Origin: an uncultured Ruminococcus sp. | Lineage (GTDB): Bacteria > Bacillota > Clostridia > Oscillospirales > Acutalibacteraceae | Length of the DNA stretch: 18,199 bases | Reading direction: 5' to 3' | Assembly (NCBI GenBank): GCA_902766585.1 | Contig: CACXDV010000117.1 | Coordinates: 1 to 18,199 of the forward strand | Shown: positions 6,155-14,431 of the stretch, piece after piece | Layout of the letters: every line of letters starts with the position of its first letter | Position numbering within the stretch: the stretch's first letter is position 1 | Position numbers and translations under genes: made by a program | The notes under the pieces: model-generated | Seen by the model: the letters and a program-made list of their open reading frames with translations, nothing else | Told to the model about the DNA's origin: nothing | Database searches by the model: none

Positions 6155-7186
6155 ATGAATAAAAAACATAAGACTAATAAAAGCTTTAAAACTATCGAAT
6201 TGTTTGCCGGCGCAGGAGGTCTTGCTCTTGGAGTAGAAAGAGCAGGCTTTGAAACAATAGGGCTTATCGAGATCGATAAGGATGCAGCAGATACGCTCAA
6301 AAAAAATCGTCCGAAGTGGCGTGTTATTAATGATGATATAGCAAATATTTCTTGTCATGATTTAAAGAAATACTTTGGGCTGAAAGAGGGAGAGCTGGAT
6401 CTTTTATCCGGAGGTGCCCCATGCCAAAGTTTTTCATATGCAGGAAAGAGACTTGGATTAGAGGATGCGCGGGGAACATTATTCTATCATTATGCAAAAT
6501 TTTTGGAACAGCTTCAGCCCAAAATGTTTCTTTTTGAAAATGTAAGGGGATTATTGACACATGATAATGGAAGAACATATAAAACAATTATTGATATTTT
6601 TGGAAAATGCGGATATTTGATTCAGAAAAAAGTATTAAATGCATGGGATTATGGCGTAGCTCAAAAAAGGGAGAGACTTATTACTGTTGGAATAAGAAAA
6701 GACCTTTCTGAAAAAATAATCTTTACGTTTCCCGAGCCTCACAGTTATAAGCCTGTATTAAGAGATATATTGATTGATTGCCCTGAGAGTGAGGGAACAC
6801 CGTATTCTGAATATAAGCGCAAAATTTTTGAGCTTGTTCCTCCGGGCGGCTATTGGAGAGATATACCCGAGGATATTGCAAAGGAATATATGAAAAGCTG
6901 TTGGAATATGGAGGGCGGAAGAACAGGAATACTCCGCAGACTGAGCCTGGATGAGCCTTCTCTTACGGTTCTTACTTCCCCGAGTCAGAAACAGACAGAC
7001 CGCTGTCATCCGCTTGAACCAAGACCGTTTACTGTCAGAGAAAACGCACGTTGTCAAAGCTTTCCCGATGAATGGCAGTTTTGCGGGAGCATAGGCTCAC
7101 AGTATAAGCAGGTAGGAAATGCTGTGCCTGTTAATCTCGCTTTTGATATTGCTGTAAAAATAAGAGAAGCACTGGAGGAGATCTAA
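6155..7186 (+). CDS. DNA (cytosine-5-)-methyltransferase of a type II restriction-modification system
   Basis: Methylates C5 of a cytosine in the DNA target, protecting the chromosome from the endonuclease encoded next. In the 343-residue reading, motif I is ELFAGAGGL (15-23), the catalytic loop is GGAPCQSFSYAG (Cys90), motif VI is FENVRGLL (128-134) and motif VIII is QKRERL (170-175). A short target-recognition region (about 185-255) follows, then motif IX (RRLSLDEPSLTV, 261-272) and motif X (YKQVGNAVPVN, 317-327). All core motifs are intact. The frame is open from 6014 inside cysE, but the ATG at 6155 starts just before motif I, as is normal, so I use it; its ribosome site (GGTGA) is weak. 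The recognition sequence is not readable from the protein; GGNCC is inferred from the partner. Base composition is more AT-rich than cysE or cysS, suggesting acquisition. Confidence 0.93.
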   Translation: MNKKHKTNKSFKTIELFAGAGGLALGVERAGFETIGLIEIDKDAADTLKKNRPKWRVINDDIANISCHDLKKYFGLKEGELDLLSGGAPCQSFSYAGKRLGLEDARGTLFYHYAKFLEQLQPKMFLFENVRGLLTHDNGRTYKTIIDIFGKCGYLIQKKVLNAWDYGVAQKRERLITVGIRKDLSEKIIFTFPEPHSYKPVLRDILIDCPESEGTPYSEYKRKIFELVPPGGYWRDIPEDIAKEYMKSCWNMEGGRTGILRRLSLDEPSLTVLTSPSQKQTDRCHPLEPRPFTVRENARCQSFPDEWQFCGSIGSQYKQVGNAVPVNLAFDIAVKIREALEEI

Positions 7187-8016
7187 TGTGGAATCTGAGT
7201 TTTATAAGTGAAGAAGATTTTACCGATCATGTAAAAGCTACTATTCAAAAATATGGTGAAAAGCTTAAGTCATTCGATTTAAAACGATTCAATAAGAATA
7301 TTGTTGATCCTGTAAAGCTTATTTTTGATAAAACCGTTTATCGTTCATCATGGGAAGAAATAGTCAGTAATGAGATTTTCCGTCAGAGAGATAAATCAAA
7401 TAATAATGATATTGGTTATTTTCATCAAAGGATATTTCAATTTATTTCAGGGTGTCATGTTCCTGATAACGGCAAGGAAGGCGGTTGGGATGTCGTATAT
7501 AAAAATCCTGACGGTATTATTCTGCCTGGCGGCAGTGTAGTTCATACTGTATATGTTGAAATGAAAAATAAGCATAATACAATGAATTCTGCATCAGCAG
7601 GAAAAACCTTTATCAAGATGCAGAATCAGATTTTGAACGATGATGATTGTGCATGTTTCCTTGTTGAAGCTATTGCCCAAAAATCGCAGAATATTAAATG
7701 GGAAACTACTGTTGACGGCAAAAAGGTAGGACATAAGCTGATACGACGTGTTAGTCTCGATCAGTTTTATTCAATTGTTACAGGACAGGAGGATGCCTTT
7801 TTTCAGATGTGTCTTTTACTTCCTTCTGTTATACGAAAGGTCGTAGACAACTTATCAGATGCAATCGTTCCGCACGATACTGTAATTGAGGAATTGAAAC
7901 AACTTGCAGAAAAACAGAAAATCGAGGATAAAGAATTGGCATTAGCTATGGCTGTCTATATGCTGGGCTTTGGAAGCTATAGCGGCTTTAAAAATAAACA
8001 GGAGGAATCAATATGA
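7186..8016 (+). CDS. type II restriction endonuclease, Eco47II/Sau96I-like (predicted GGNCC)
   Basis: Predicted to cut unmethylated target DNA. The 276-residue protein shows a PD-(D/E)xK-type core: GGWDVV (Asp102) followed by VYVEMKNK (Glu125-x-Lys127). The segment [12 protein letters not shown] right after the catalytic lysine is what I associate with the Eco47II family, which includes GGNCC cutters; this is recalled family knowledge, not a search. Its ATG overlaps the methylase stop (TAATG), and GGAGGAG (7174-7180) gives strong initiation. Its own stop overlaps the cysS start (ATGA), and the cysS ribosome site lies inside its last codons. The gene is AT-rich compared with its neighbours. 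No disruption is seen, so the nuclease is probably active. No controller protein or Vsr gene accompanies the pair. Confidence 0.85.
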   Translation: MWNLSFISEEDFTDHVKATIQKYGEKLKSFDLKRFNKNIVDPVKLIFDKTVYRSSWEEIVSNEIFRQRDKSNNNDIGYFHQRIFQFISGCHVPDNGKEGGWDVVYKNPDGIILPGGSVVHTVYVEMKNKHNTMNSASAGKTFIKMQNQILNDDDCACFLVEAIAQKSQNIKWETTVDGKKVGHKLIRRVSLDQFYSIVTGQEDAFFQMCLLLPSVIRKVVDNLSDAIVPHDTVIEELKQLAEKQKIEDKELALAMAVYMLGFGSYSGFKNKQEESI

Positions 8017-9416
8017 AAATCTTCAACACCATGTCAGGAAAAAAAGAGGAGCTTAAAACACTGAACGAGGGCGAGGTAAAGATCTATGCCTGCGGACCTA
8101 CGGTCTATAACTATATCCATATAGGAAATGCGCGTCCTATCTGCGTATTTGATATTCTGAGAAGATATCTTGAATACAGAGGCTATAATGTTACATTTGT
8201 TCAGAATTTCACGGATATAGACGATAAGATAATCAAAAGGGCAAATGAGGAAAACAGCGATTACAAGACCGTTTCGGAAAAGTATATCGAGGAATACAAA
8301 AAGGATGCCAAGGGGCTTAATGTCCGCGACGCATCTGTTCATCCCAAGGCTACCGAAAATATAGCTCAGATGATAGATATGATAAAGACGCTTGAGGAAA
8401 AGGGCTATGCTTATTCTACCGAGTACGGAGATGTATTTTTCCGCACGAATAAATTCAAGGAGTACGGCAAGCTTTCTCATCAGCCTCTTGAGGAGCTTCA
8501 GGCAGGCGCAAGGATACAGATAGGCGAAACAAAGGAGGATCCGATGGACTTTGCTCTCTGGAAGGGCGCAAAGCCGGGTGAGCCTTCATGGACTTCACCC
8601 TGGGGCGAGGGCAGACCGGGCTGGCATATCGAATGCTCATGCATGGCAAAAAGATATCTCGGAGAAACAATTGATATCCACTGCGGAGGACAGGATCTAA
8701 TCTTCCCGCACCATGAAAATGAGATAGCACAGAGTGAATGCAGTAACGGTGTACCCTTTGCAAATTATTGGATGCATAACGGATATATTAATGTAGACCA
8801 TAAGAAAATGTCAAAATCTCTGAATAATTTCTTTACTGTCCGTGATGTTGCCGAGAAATACGGCTACGAGCCGATACGTTACCTTATGGTATCATCTCAT
8901 TACAGAAGTCCTATCAACTATTCCGTTGAGATAATCGAGCAGTGCAGAAGCGCGCTTGACAGGCTCTATAACTGCCGTGAGGACCTTGCATTCCTTGCAA
9001 AGAGCAGTGAGGGCGCATTGAAGGCAGGAGAGGAAGAGGTCAAGCAGGAACTTTTGAAGCATAAGGATGATTTCATCAATGCAATGGAGGACGACCTCAA
9101 TACCGCTGATGCTATCACTGCGCTTTTTGAGCTTGCAAGGGATATCAATTCTAAGCTTAACGCAAAAACTAAGCCTTCAAAGGAACTTTGTGATTTTGCA
9201 CTTTCACTCTATACAGAGCTTGCCGATGTACTCGGACTTCTCTATACCGAAAAGGAAAAGGGAATTGATGAGGAGATACAGGAGCTTATTGACCTGCGTA
9301 CACAGGCAAGAAAGAACAAGAACTGGGCTGAGGCAGACCGTATCCGTGATGAGCTTAAGGAAAGAGGCATCACAATTAAGGATACTCCAAACGGTACAAT
9401 AATCGTAACTGAGTGA
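8013..9416 (+). CDS. cysS: cysteine--tRNA ligase CysS
   Basis: Class I aminoacyl-tRNA synthetase that charges tRNA-Cys with cysteine, using ATP and a zinc ion for amino-acid selection. At 467 residues it has the full family length. The signatures are [17 protein letters not shown] (zinc ligand Cys27; HIGH-type motif HIGN 36-39), the other zinc-site residues in WHIECSCMA and [11 protein letters not shown], and KMSKS at 265-269. The C-terminal anticodon-binding helical domain extends to about 465. AGGAGG (8000-8005) sits inside the endonuclease gene, and the ATG overlaps that gene's stop by four bases. Its product consumes the amino acid sensed by the T-box, making it the expected target of that switch even though two restriction-modification genes intervene. 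Confidence 0.97.
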   Translation: MKIFNTMSGKKEELKTLNEGEVKIYACGPTVYNYIHIGNARPICVFDILRRYLEYRGYNVTFVQNFTDIDDKIIKRANEENSDYKTVSEKYIEEYKKDAKGLNVRDASVHPKATENIAQMIDMIKTLEEKGYAYSTEYGDVFFRTNKFKEYGKLSHQPLEELQAGARIQIGETKEDPMDFALWKGAKPGEPSWTSPWGEGRPGWHIECSCMAKRYLGETIDIHCGGQDLIFPHHENEIAQSECSNGVPFANYWMHNGYINVDHKKMSKSLNNFFTVRDVAEKYGYEPIRYLMVSSHYRSPINYSVEIIEQCRSALDRLYNCREDLAFLAKSSEGALKAGEEEVKQELLKHKDDFINAMEDDLNTADAITALFELARDINSKLNAKTKPSKELCDFALSLYTELADVLGLLYTEKEKGIDEEIQELIDLRTQARKNKNWAEADRIRDELKERGITIKDTPNGTIIVTE

Positions 9417-9417
9417 T

Positions 9418-9822
9418 ATGAATGTGGAAATAAAGAAACTGATATCTGCTGCTCTTGATATAAGAAAGAATTCATATGCCCCCTATTCGCATTATGCGGT
9501 GGGGGCAGCCGTTCTTGCAGATGACGGAAGCATATTTACGGGAGTGAATGTGGAAAACGCCTCTTATCCTGTCGGTATATGCGCTGAGAGGACAGCCCTT
9601 TCTTCTGCTGTAAGCAGCGGAAAAAGGAGCTTTAAGGCAATTGCCCTTGCCGGCGGCAAGGAAGGTGAGGAGCCTGCTGATCACTGTCTTCCCTGCGGAA
9701 TGTGCAGACAGTTTATGAGCGAATTATGCACAGGTGAGCTTATTGTCATTTCGGCAAGGTCTGAGGAGGATTACAGGCTTTTTAAGCTGAGTGAGCTGCT
9801 TCCGCATACATTTAAGCTTTAA
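9418..9822 (+). CDS. cdd: cytidine deaminase
   Basis: Zinc enzyme that converts cytidine and deoxycytidine to uridine and deoxyuridine in pyrimidine salvage. At 134 residues it is the small tetrameric form. The signature VGICAERTA places the zinc ligand Cys55 and the proton-shuttle Glu57, and PCGMCRQ supplies Cys93 and Cys96. The N-terminal APYSHYAVGAA and the substrate-site VNVENAS are also typical. The start lies one base after the cysS stop (TGATATG), so translation is probably coupled and the gene should fall under the cysteine T-box transcript, although its function has no direct link to cysteine. Confidence 0.95.
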   Translation: MNVEIKKLISAALDIRKNSYAPYSHYAVGAAVLADDGSIFTGVNVENASYPVGICAERTALSSAVSSGKRSFKAIALAGGKEGEEPADHCLPCGMCRQFMSELCTGELIVISARSEEDYRLFKLSELLPHTFKL

Positions 9823-9847
9823 ATTGAAGAATTAAGGAAAAATTGCT

Positions 9848-11176
9848 ATGGAACTTCCCGTTGAATTTTTAGAGGAATTAAAGGAAATAATCGGTGAGGA
9901 TGACCTTTCGCGTTATGTATCCATGTTTTGCGGACAGCCTTACAGGGGTATAAGCGTGAATCGTCTTAAAACCTCGCCGGAAAAGCTGCTCCCGCTTCTG
10001 GGAATCGAAACACAGAGATCTCCTTTTTATACCGACGGCTTTTATCTTCCGCCGGATTATCAGAATATAGGAAAGCACCCGCTGCATCATGCAGGTGCTT
10101 TTTATGTACAGGAGCCGTCCGCAATGTCTGCCGTTAGCCTTCTTGATGTAAAGAAGGGGGACAGGGTACTTGATATGTGCGCCGCGCCCGGAGGAAAATC
10201 CGCACAGATAGCCTCTCTTCTCGGCGGAACTGGACTGATATGGTCAAATGAAATAGTAAAAAGCAGGGCACAGATACTTCTTTCAAATTTTGAAAGAATG
10301 GGAATATCTCAGGGAGTTGTATCGAGCTGTCACCCTGATATTCTGTCAAAAAAGCTTGAAGGCTGTTTTGATAAGGTGCTTGTAGATGCGCCGTGTTCGG
10401 GCGAAGGAATGTTCCGCAAGGACAATGCAGCCGTTCTCGAATGGAGCCGGGAACACGTTTCAGCCTGTGCCGAAAGGCAGCTTGCAATACTTATGTCTGC
10501 CGTGAAATGCCTCAGGGACGGAGGAACCCTTGTATATTCCACCTGCACATTTTCTTATGAGGAAAATGAAAATAATGTTAAGCGTCTGCTTGAGCTTTGT
10601 CCGGAGCTTTCGCCATATCCGGCGGAGGAATTCGGAAGAAGGACAGAGCTTTCATGTGCCGTGAGGATAACTCCGCTTGAGGGAGGGGAGGGACATTTTG
10701 CGGCGAGGTTCAGGAAAAACGGAGACGCGCCCGCAAATATCCCTTCTGCCGGAATAAAGAAACTTTCAGGGGATATCGCAAAACAGGCTAATGCATTTCT
10801 TGAGGATATATTTGTAACTGTTCCCGACGGTGAATTGAAGATAACAGGAGATAAGCTTTATATATTGCCCCGTGACCTGCCTGCCGCTGAAGGTACAGGC
10901 ATTATCAGGGCTGGAGTTCAGGCGGGTGAGCTTATCAAAAACAGGATAGAGCCGTGCCATGCTCTGTTTACCTCATATCCGGCGGAAATGTTTAGGCGTG
11001 TTGAAAAGCTTGGACTTGATGACAGAAGAACTGTTGAATTTCTTCACGGAATGGAAATAGATTGTACCTGTGAAAAGGGCTACGCTGCCGCTGCGGTCGA
11101 GGGCATGACCGTCGGTTTCGGAAAATGCTCAGGAGGCAGATTGAAAAACAAATATCCGAAGGGTTTGAGAATTTAG
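9848..11176 (+). CDS. RsmB/RsmF-family RNA (cytosine-5) methyltransferase
   Basis: SAM-dependent enzyme predicted to make 5-methylcytosine in ribosomal RNA (possibly 16S, as RsmF does). Of 442 residues, the N-terminal domain is about 1-85. The class I methyltransferase core contains YVQEPSAM, the SAM motif MCAAPGGKS (110-118) and both cysteine motifs of this family: VDAPCSGEGMFRK (Cys183) and YSTCTFSYEEN (Cys233, the catalytic nucleophile in relatives). GEGMFRKD favours the RsmF-like subgroup over RsmB. The C-terminal 190 residues match the layout of the RsmF extension, with an RNA-binding PUA-like end. It has an AAGGAAAA ribosome site and starts 25 bases after cdd. It is the last gene of the presumed operon; no hairpin terminator follows. 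Confidence 0.88.
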   Translation: MELPVEFLEELKEIIGEDDLSRYVSMFCGQPYRGISVNRLKTSPEKLLPLLGIETQRSPFYTDGFYLPPDYQNIGKHPLHHAGAFYVQEPSAMSAVSLLDVKKGDRVLDMCAAPGGKSAQIASLLGGTGLIWSNEIVKSRAQILLSNFERMGISQGVVSSCHPDILSKKLEGCFDKVLVDAPCSGEGMFRKDNAAVLEWSREHVSACAERQLAILMSAVKCLRDGGTLVYSTCTFSYEENENNVKRLLELCPELSPYPAEEFGRRTELSCAVRITPLEGGEGHFAARFRKNGDAPANIPSAGIKKLSGDIAKQANAFLEDIFVTVPDGELKITGDKLYILPRDLPAAEGTGIIRAGVQAGELIKNRIEPCHALFTSYPAEMFRRVEKLGLDDRRTVEFLHGMEIDCTCEKGYAAAAVEGMTVGFGKCSGGRLKNKYPKGLRI

Positions 11177-11217
11177 TTTAAAATTATTAAAAATATCTTT
11201 TATTTATTAAAATACTA

Positions 11218-11226
11218 TGCTATAAT
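11218..11226 (+). promoter_or_regulatory. extended -10 promoter for the PAP2 phosphatase gene
   Basis: TGCTATAAT matches the extended -10 consensus TGnTATAAT exactly, with a poor -35 (TTTTAT, 11198-11203, 17-base spacer). The region 11177-11266 is very AT-rich. Transcription would start near 11233, and AAAGGAGG precedes the gene. Confidence 0.65.
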
Positions 11227-11266
11227 AGATATATTAGATTTTAAAATGACAGAAAGGAGGATAGTT

Positions 11267-11803
11267 ATGCTGGAACGTATACAAGCCTGGGATAACCGTA
11301 TGCTGTCAAAGCTTGCAAAGCGTCATACCAATAAGCTGAATAAGATAATGGTATTTGTCACAAAGACGGGAAATAACGGCTATGTATGGTTCGCATTAAC
11401 TATTCCTTTGCTGATAATATACCGTTTCAGGCTTGTGGGGTATACCACTGTGCTTGCAATGATAATATCTGCTCTTTCGGGCGAGGTGACAATAAAGCAT
11501 ATTGTCGGAAGAGTCCGTCCCTGCAACAGGGATTTCGGAAAGGATCTGCTGATAAAGCATCCCGCGCATTATTCCTTTCCTTCGGGGCATACCTCCTCTT
11601 CCTTTGCGGTGACAATGGTAATGTTCTTTATGATGCCGATATTATTTGTCCCGGTTCTGGTCTATGCCTGCCTTATGGCGTTTTCGAGGATATATCTTCT
11701 TGTGCATTATCCGACAGATGTGATAGCGGGTATGGTGCTCGGAGTGATATGCGGAACAGTCGCCGTTTCAGTTTCACCGTTTATTCCGTTCTTTTCAATT
11801 TAG
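11267..11803 (+). CDS. PAP2-family membrane phosphatase
   Basis: Membrane phosphatase of the phosphatidic acid phosphatase type 2 / undecaprenyl pyrophosphate phosphatase superfamily. The substrate cannot be decided from sequence (isoprenoid diphosphate or lipid phosphate). The tripartite active site is complete: K78-x6-RP (KHIVGRVRP), FPSGHTSSS (PSGH 105-108), and SR-x5-H147-x3-D151 (SRIYLLVHYPTD). Hydrophobic segments near 38-52, 58-72, 113-138 and 152-172 fit a small polytopic protein of 178 residues. The frame is open from an ATG at 11246, but that ATG has no ribosome site, whereas AAAGGAGG fits the ATG at 11267. It is a single-gene unit with its own promoter and terminator. Confidence 0.9.
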   Translation: MLERIQAWDNRMLSKLAKRHTNKLNKIMVFVTKTGNNGYVWFALTIPLLIIYRFRLVGYTTVLAMIISALSGEVTIKHIVGRVRPCNRDFGKDLLIKHPAHYSFPSGHTSSSFAVTMVMFFMMPILFVPVLVYACLMAFSRIYLLVHYPTDVIAGMVLGVICGTVAVSVSPFIPFFSI

Positions 11804-11813
11804 TCAGATAACA

Positions 11814-11848
11814 GGCTGCTGTACCTAAAGTACGGCAGTCATTTTTTT
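11814..11848 (+). terminator. intrinsic terminator after the PAP2 gene
   Basis: CTGCTGTAC (11816-11824) pairs with GTACGGCAG (11830-11838), with one G-U pair, around a CTAAA loop, followed by seven T residues (11842-11848). The 5' side ACAGGCTGCTGTAC recurs in the terminator after ychF. Confidence 0.85.
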
Positions 11849-11854
11849 ATGCAG

Positions 11855-11887
11855 AAAAAAAGCACAGCAGTCTGTCGGCTGTTGTGC
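11855..11887 (-). terminator. intrinsic terminator after the NhaC-family gene
   Basis: GCACAGCAG (11862-11870) and CTGTTGTGC (11879-11887) form a 9-bp stem around an 8-base loop. Read on the minus strand it has one A-C mismatch and ends in seven U residues (A run 11855-11861). On the plus strand the stem closes with a G-U pair and is followed by only four T residues, so it may back up the adjacent plus-strand terminator. Confidence 0.75.
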
Positions 11888-11905
11888 TTTTGATATTATG
11901 ATTTA

Positions 11906-13663
11906 TTATTTCTTCTTTTTGGATTTCTTTTTTGAGCTGTTCCGGGGCTTGGCAGCGGTATTTGTCTGAACAGCGGCTTTTTTGACAGGTTCCTCTGCGG
12001 GCTTTATAGCGGAAGCAGCCTTGTTGTCATTTCCGAATCTGAGCCTGATAACAAACAGTGCTGCTATCATAAGAATTAAGGAAGCGCCGAGAACGATAAA
12101 TACATTCTGAACGAAGCCTGAAAGCAGATAGCCCATAGCTGAAACTGCCGCAACGGTCATAGCATACGGAAGCTGTGTGGAAACATGGTTTACATGGTCG
12201 CACTGTGCGCCGATCGATGCCATAATAGTTGTATCGGAGATAGGTGAGCAGTGGTCGCCGCATACTGCGCCTGCAAGACAAGCGGAGATACAGATGATAA
12301 CCATTTCAGGAATACCGTTCTGAGCCGCGTCTGTGAGCTGTGCGGAGAAAACGCCTGTTACTATCGGAATGAGAATACCGAAGGTACCCCATGATGTACC
12401 TGTTGCAAAGGAAAGACCGAGAGCAACAAGGAAAAGGATAAGCGGGAGAAGGATCTGTACAGCGTGAGCATTTTCAACAAGGTTTTTAACATACTCAGCA
12501 GCGCCGAGCTGATTTGTCATTGTTTTGAGTGTCCATGCGAAAAGAAGGATAAGGATAGCCGGACACATCTGCTTGAAGCCGTCTACGATAGAATCAACAC
12601 ATTCTGTGAATTTAAGTACGCCGCGAAGCATGAAGTAGATCATTATAACTATGAGAGAGCCGATAGAGCCGAGTGAAAGACCATAAGAGGCATCACAGTT
12701 TGCGAATGCATCAACTACATTTTCACCGCTGAAAAGTCCTCCTGTGTAAAGCATACCGAGAACACAGAAAGCAATAAGGATAACAACGGGAAGGATAAGA
12801 TCAATTACTCTGCCCTTTGAGGTCGACGGCTTGTCATCATTCTCAAATACGCTGTTTCTTGTGGTGAAGAGGTCGCCGTTGATAGCGTTCAGCTCATGTG
12901 TTCTCATGGGACCGAAATCAACATTTGTTACCGCAATAAATATAACCATTATGAGAGTAAGAAGCGCGTAGAGGTTATAGGGGATAGTGCTGATAAAAAG
13001 CTGTATGCCGTTTACATCCTTTACGGTTCCGCTTACGGCGGCTGCCCATGATGATATGGGTGCAATAATACATACAGGAGCAGCAGTTGCATCAATAAGA
13101 TATGCCAGCTTTGAACGCGATATCTGATGCTTGTCTGTAACAGGTCTCATTACCGAGCCTACGGTAAGACAGTTGAAATAGTCATCTACAAAGATAAGTG
13201 CGCCGAGAAGGAAGGTCGAAAGGCTTGCGCCGACACGGGTTTTTATGTGCTTTGAAGCCCATTCGCCGTAAGCACGGCTTCCTCCCGCCTTGTTCATAAG
13301 TACAACGATAGTGCCGAGAACAACAAGGAAAACAAGTATTCCTACATTATAGCTGTCTGCTATATTTGAGATAATACCGTCCTTCACTATCAGGGACATA
13401 AAGCCCTCAAAGCCCGTATTCAGAGATATTGACGCGATAATCGCACCTGATACGATGCCGATAAACAGAGAAGAATATACCTCCTTGGTTATCAGGGCAA
13501 GACCGATAGCTATTATCGGCGGAAGCAGCGACCATAATGAACCTACAGCAGTTTCACCGTCCATTACGACAGCCTGATTAATAGGTGTCTGAATGAAACA
13601 GATGATGATGTAAATCAAGACAGCCCCTGCAAAGATCAGTTTTTTGACCAGAGTCTTTTTCAT
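11906..13663 (-). CDS. NhaC-family Na+/H+ antiporter-type transporter
   Basis: Secondary transporter of the NhaC (PF03553, COG1757) family, located in the cytoplasmic membrane; relatives exchange Na+ for H+ or couple malate/lactate exchange to ions. It has 585 residues with about a dozen hydrophobic segments from residue 8 to 540. Family hallmarks are FVDDYFNCLTVGSVMRP (158-174), TGTSWGTFGILIPI (421-434) and CGDHCSPISDTT (468-479). A hydrophilic loop lies near 255-285. The C-terminus after 545 is a cytoplasmic tail ending in a lysine-rich stretch (SSKKKSKKKK), which is not part of the transport domain. GTGAGGA precedes the ATG. Substrate specificity cannot be read: it could be sodium/proton or an organic anion or amino acid. 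Confidence 0.88.
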   Translation of the reverse strand: MKKTLVKKLIFAGAVLIYIIICFIQTPINQAVVMDGETAVGSLWSLLPPIIAIGLALITKEVYSSLFIGIVSGAIIASISLNTGFEGFMSLIVKDGIISNIADSYNVGILVFLVVLGTIVVLMNKAGGSRAYGEWASKHIKTRVGASLSTFLLGALIFVDDYFNCLTVGSVMRPVTDKHQISRSKLAYLIDATAAPVCIIAPISSWAAAVSGTVKDVNGIQLFISTIPYNLYALLTLIMVIFIAVTNVDFGPMRTHELNAINGDLFTTRNSVFENDDKPSTSKGRVIDLILPVVILIAFCVLGMLYTGGLFSGENVVDAFANCDASYGLSLGSIGSLIVIMIYFMLRGVLKFTECVDSIVDGFKQMCPAILILLFAWTLKTMTNQLGAAEYVKNLVENAHAVQILLPLILFLVALGLSFATGTSWGTFGILIPIVTGVFSAQLTDAAQNGIPEMVIICISACLAGAVCGDHCSPISDTTIMASIGAQCDHVNHVSTQLPYAMTVAAVSAMGYLLSGFVQNVFIVLGASLILMIAALFVIRLRFGNDNKAASAIKPAEEPVKKAAVQTNTAAKPRNSSKKKSKKKK

Positions 13664-13730
13664 TGGGAACCATCCTCACTTTTATCGTATTTTCGACAAA
13701 AAATAGCAATATTTGCCGAACAATAAGTAT

Positions 13731-13759
13731 ATTCTACCACAAACCTTATTATTGTTCAA
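13731..13759 (-). promoter_or_regulatory. promoter for the NhaC-family gene
   Basis: On the minus strand TTGAAC (13754-13759) and TAGAAT (13731-13736) are separated by 17 bases, and TGG precedes the -10, giving an extended -10 character. The leader would be about 60 bases. No other structure was recognised in the remaining 13760-13880 intergenic sequence. Confidence 0.65.
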
Positions 13760-13892
13760 TAATTACTCCGAAATGTTTATTCTTTTTGGCAGTTGTATAT
13801 AATTATTGGCGTTAATATCAGTCATTTTGTTGTCTTAATATATTTAAAAGAAAGAATTCGGCGGAGGTATTCCGTCAGACAGGATAATGTTG

Positions 13893-13898
13893 TATAAT
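13893..13898 (+). promoter_or_regulatory. -10 element for the GNAT acetyltransferase gene
   Basis: A perfect TATAAT lies 29 bases upstream of the ATG at 13928. The best -35 candidate at 17-base spacing (TTCCGT, 13870-13875) is poor, so the promoter may be weak or activator-dependent. The region is divergent from the NhaC-family promoter. Confidence 0.45.
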
Positions 13899-13927
13899 AT
13901 TTCTGAATAAATCATACGGAGGAGAAT

Positions 13928-14386
13928 ATGGAAATTATAAAAGCAGAGCCGGATATGAAGGATATCATCAGGGAAATAACTCACTCAACGATCGATGCGG
14001 TATATCCCTTATATTATCCTCATGGCGCAGTGGAATTTTTTAAGGCATTACACAGTGAAGAAAGCATAGTCTCCGATTTGGAGAAAGGAAATACTTATCT
14101 GCTGTATGAAGGAGATAAGCCTGCTGCGACGATAACTGTCAGGGACGATCATATAATGAGGCTTTTTGTTCTGAGGGAATATCAGCGCCGGGGTTTCGGG
14201 AGCAGGCTTCTTGATTTTGCCGAGGAGATGATAGCCGGCAGGTTTTCTGAGGCAGTCATAGATGCATCCTTTCCCGCAAAGACGCTTTATCTCAGGCGGG
14301 GATATTCCGAAATGGAATTCAATACCGTAAAAACTGAAAATGGCGATTATCTTTGTTATGATGTAATGTCAAAGAAGCTGAAATAA
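13928..14386 (+). CDS. GNAT-family N-acetyltransferase
   Basis: Predicted to transfer an acetyl group from acetyl-CoA to an amine; the substrate is unknown. The 152-residue protein has a single GNAT fold. The acetyl-CoA pyrophosphate-binding motif A is MRLFVLREYQRRGFGSRLLD (77-96), with the Q/R-x-x-G-x-G/A signature as RRGFGS. Strand 4 precedes it (PAATITVRDD), and the C-terminal ASFPAKTLYLRRGYSE matches the usual A-x-x-[FL]Y-x-x-x-GF motif B. The ribosome site GGAGGAG is ideally spaced before the ATG. It is a single-gene unit ending in a strong terminator shared with the converging operon. Confidence 0.85.
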   Translation: MEIIKAEPDMKDIIREITHSTIDAVYPLYYPHGAVEFFKALHSEESIVSDLEKGNTYLLYEGDKPAATITVRDDHIMRLFVLREYQRRGFGSRLLDFAEEMIAGRFSEAVIDASFPAKTLYLRRGYSEMEFNTVKTENGDYLCYDVMSKKLK

Positions 14387-14389
14387 AAT

Positions 14390-14431
14390 ACAGACGTTTT
14401 CCGCTTGTCATTTCCGGAAAACGTCTGTTTT
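14390..14431. terminator. bidirectional intrinsic terminator
   Basis: A perfect 14-bp stem, ACAGACGTTTTCCG (14390-14403) with CGGAAAACGTCTGT (14415-14428), encloses an 11-base loop. T residues follow on the plus strand (14428-14431), and on the minus strand the stem is followed by ATTTTATTT. It separates the converging GNAT gene and the NusG domain II gene, whose stop codon abuts it. Confidence 0.92.

Noticed and set aside
11386..11811. 141-residue plus-strand frame overlapping the PAP2 gene
   Set aside because: It overlaps the intact PAP2 gene in another frame, has no ribosome binding site and shows no recognisable motif.
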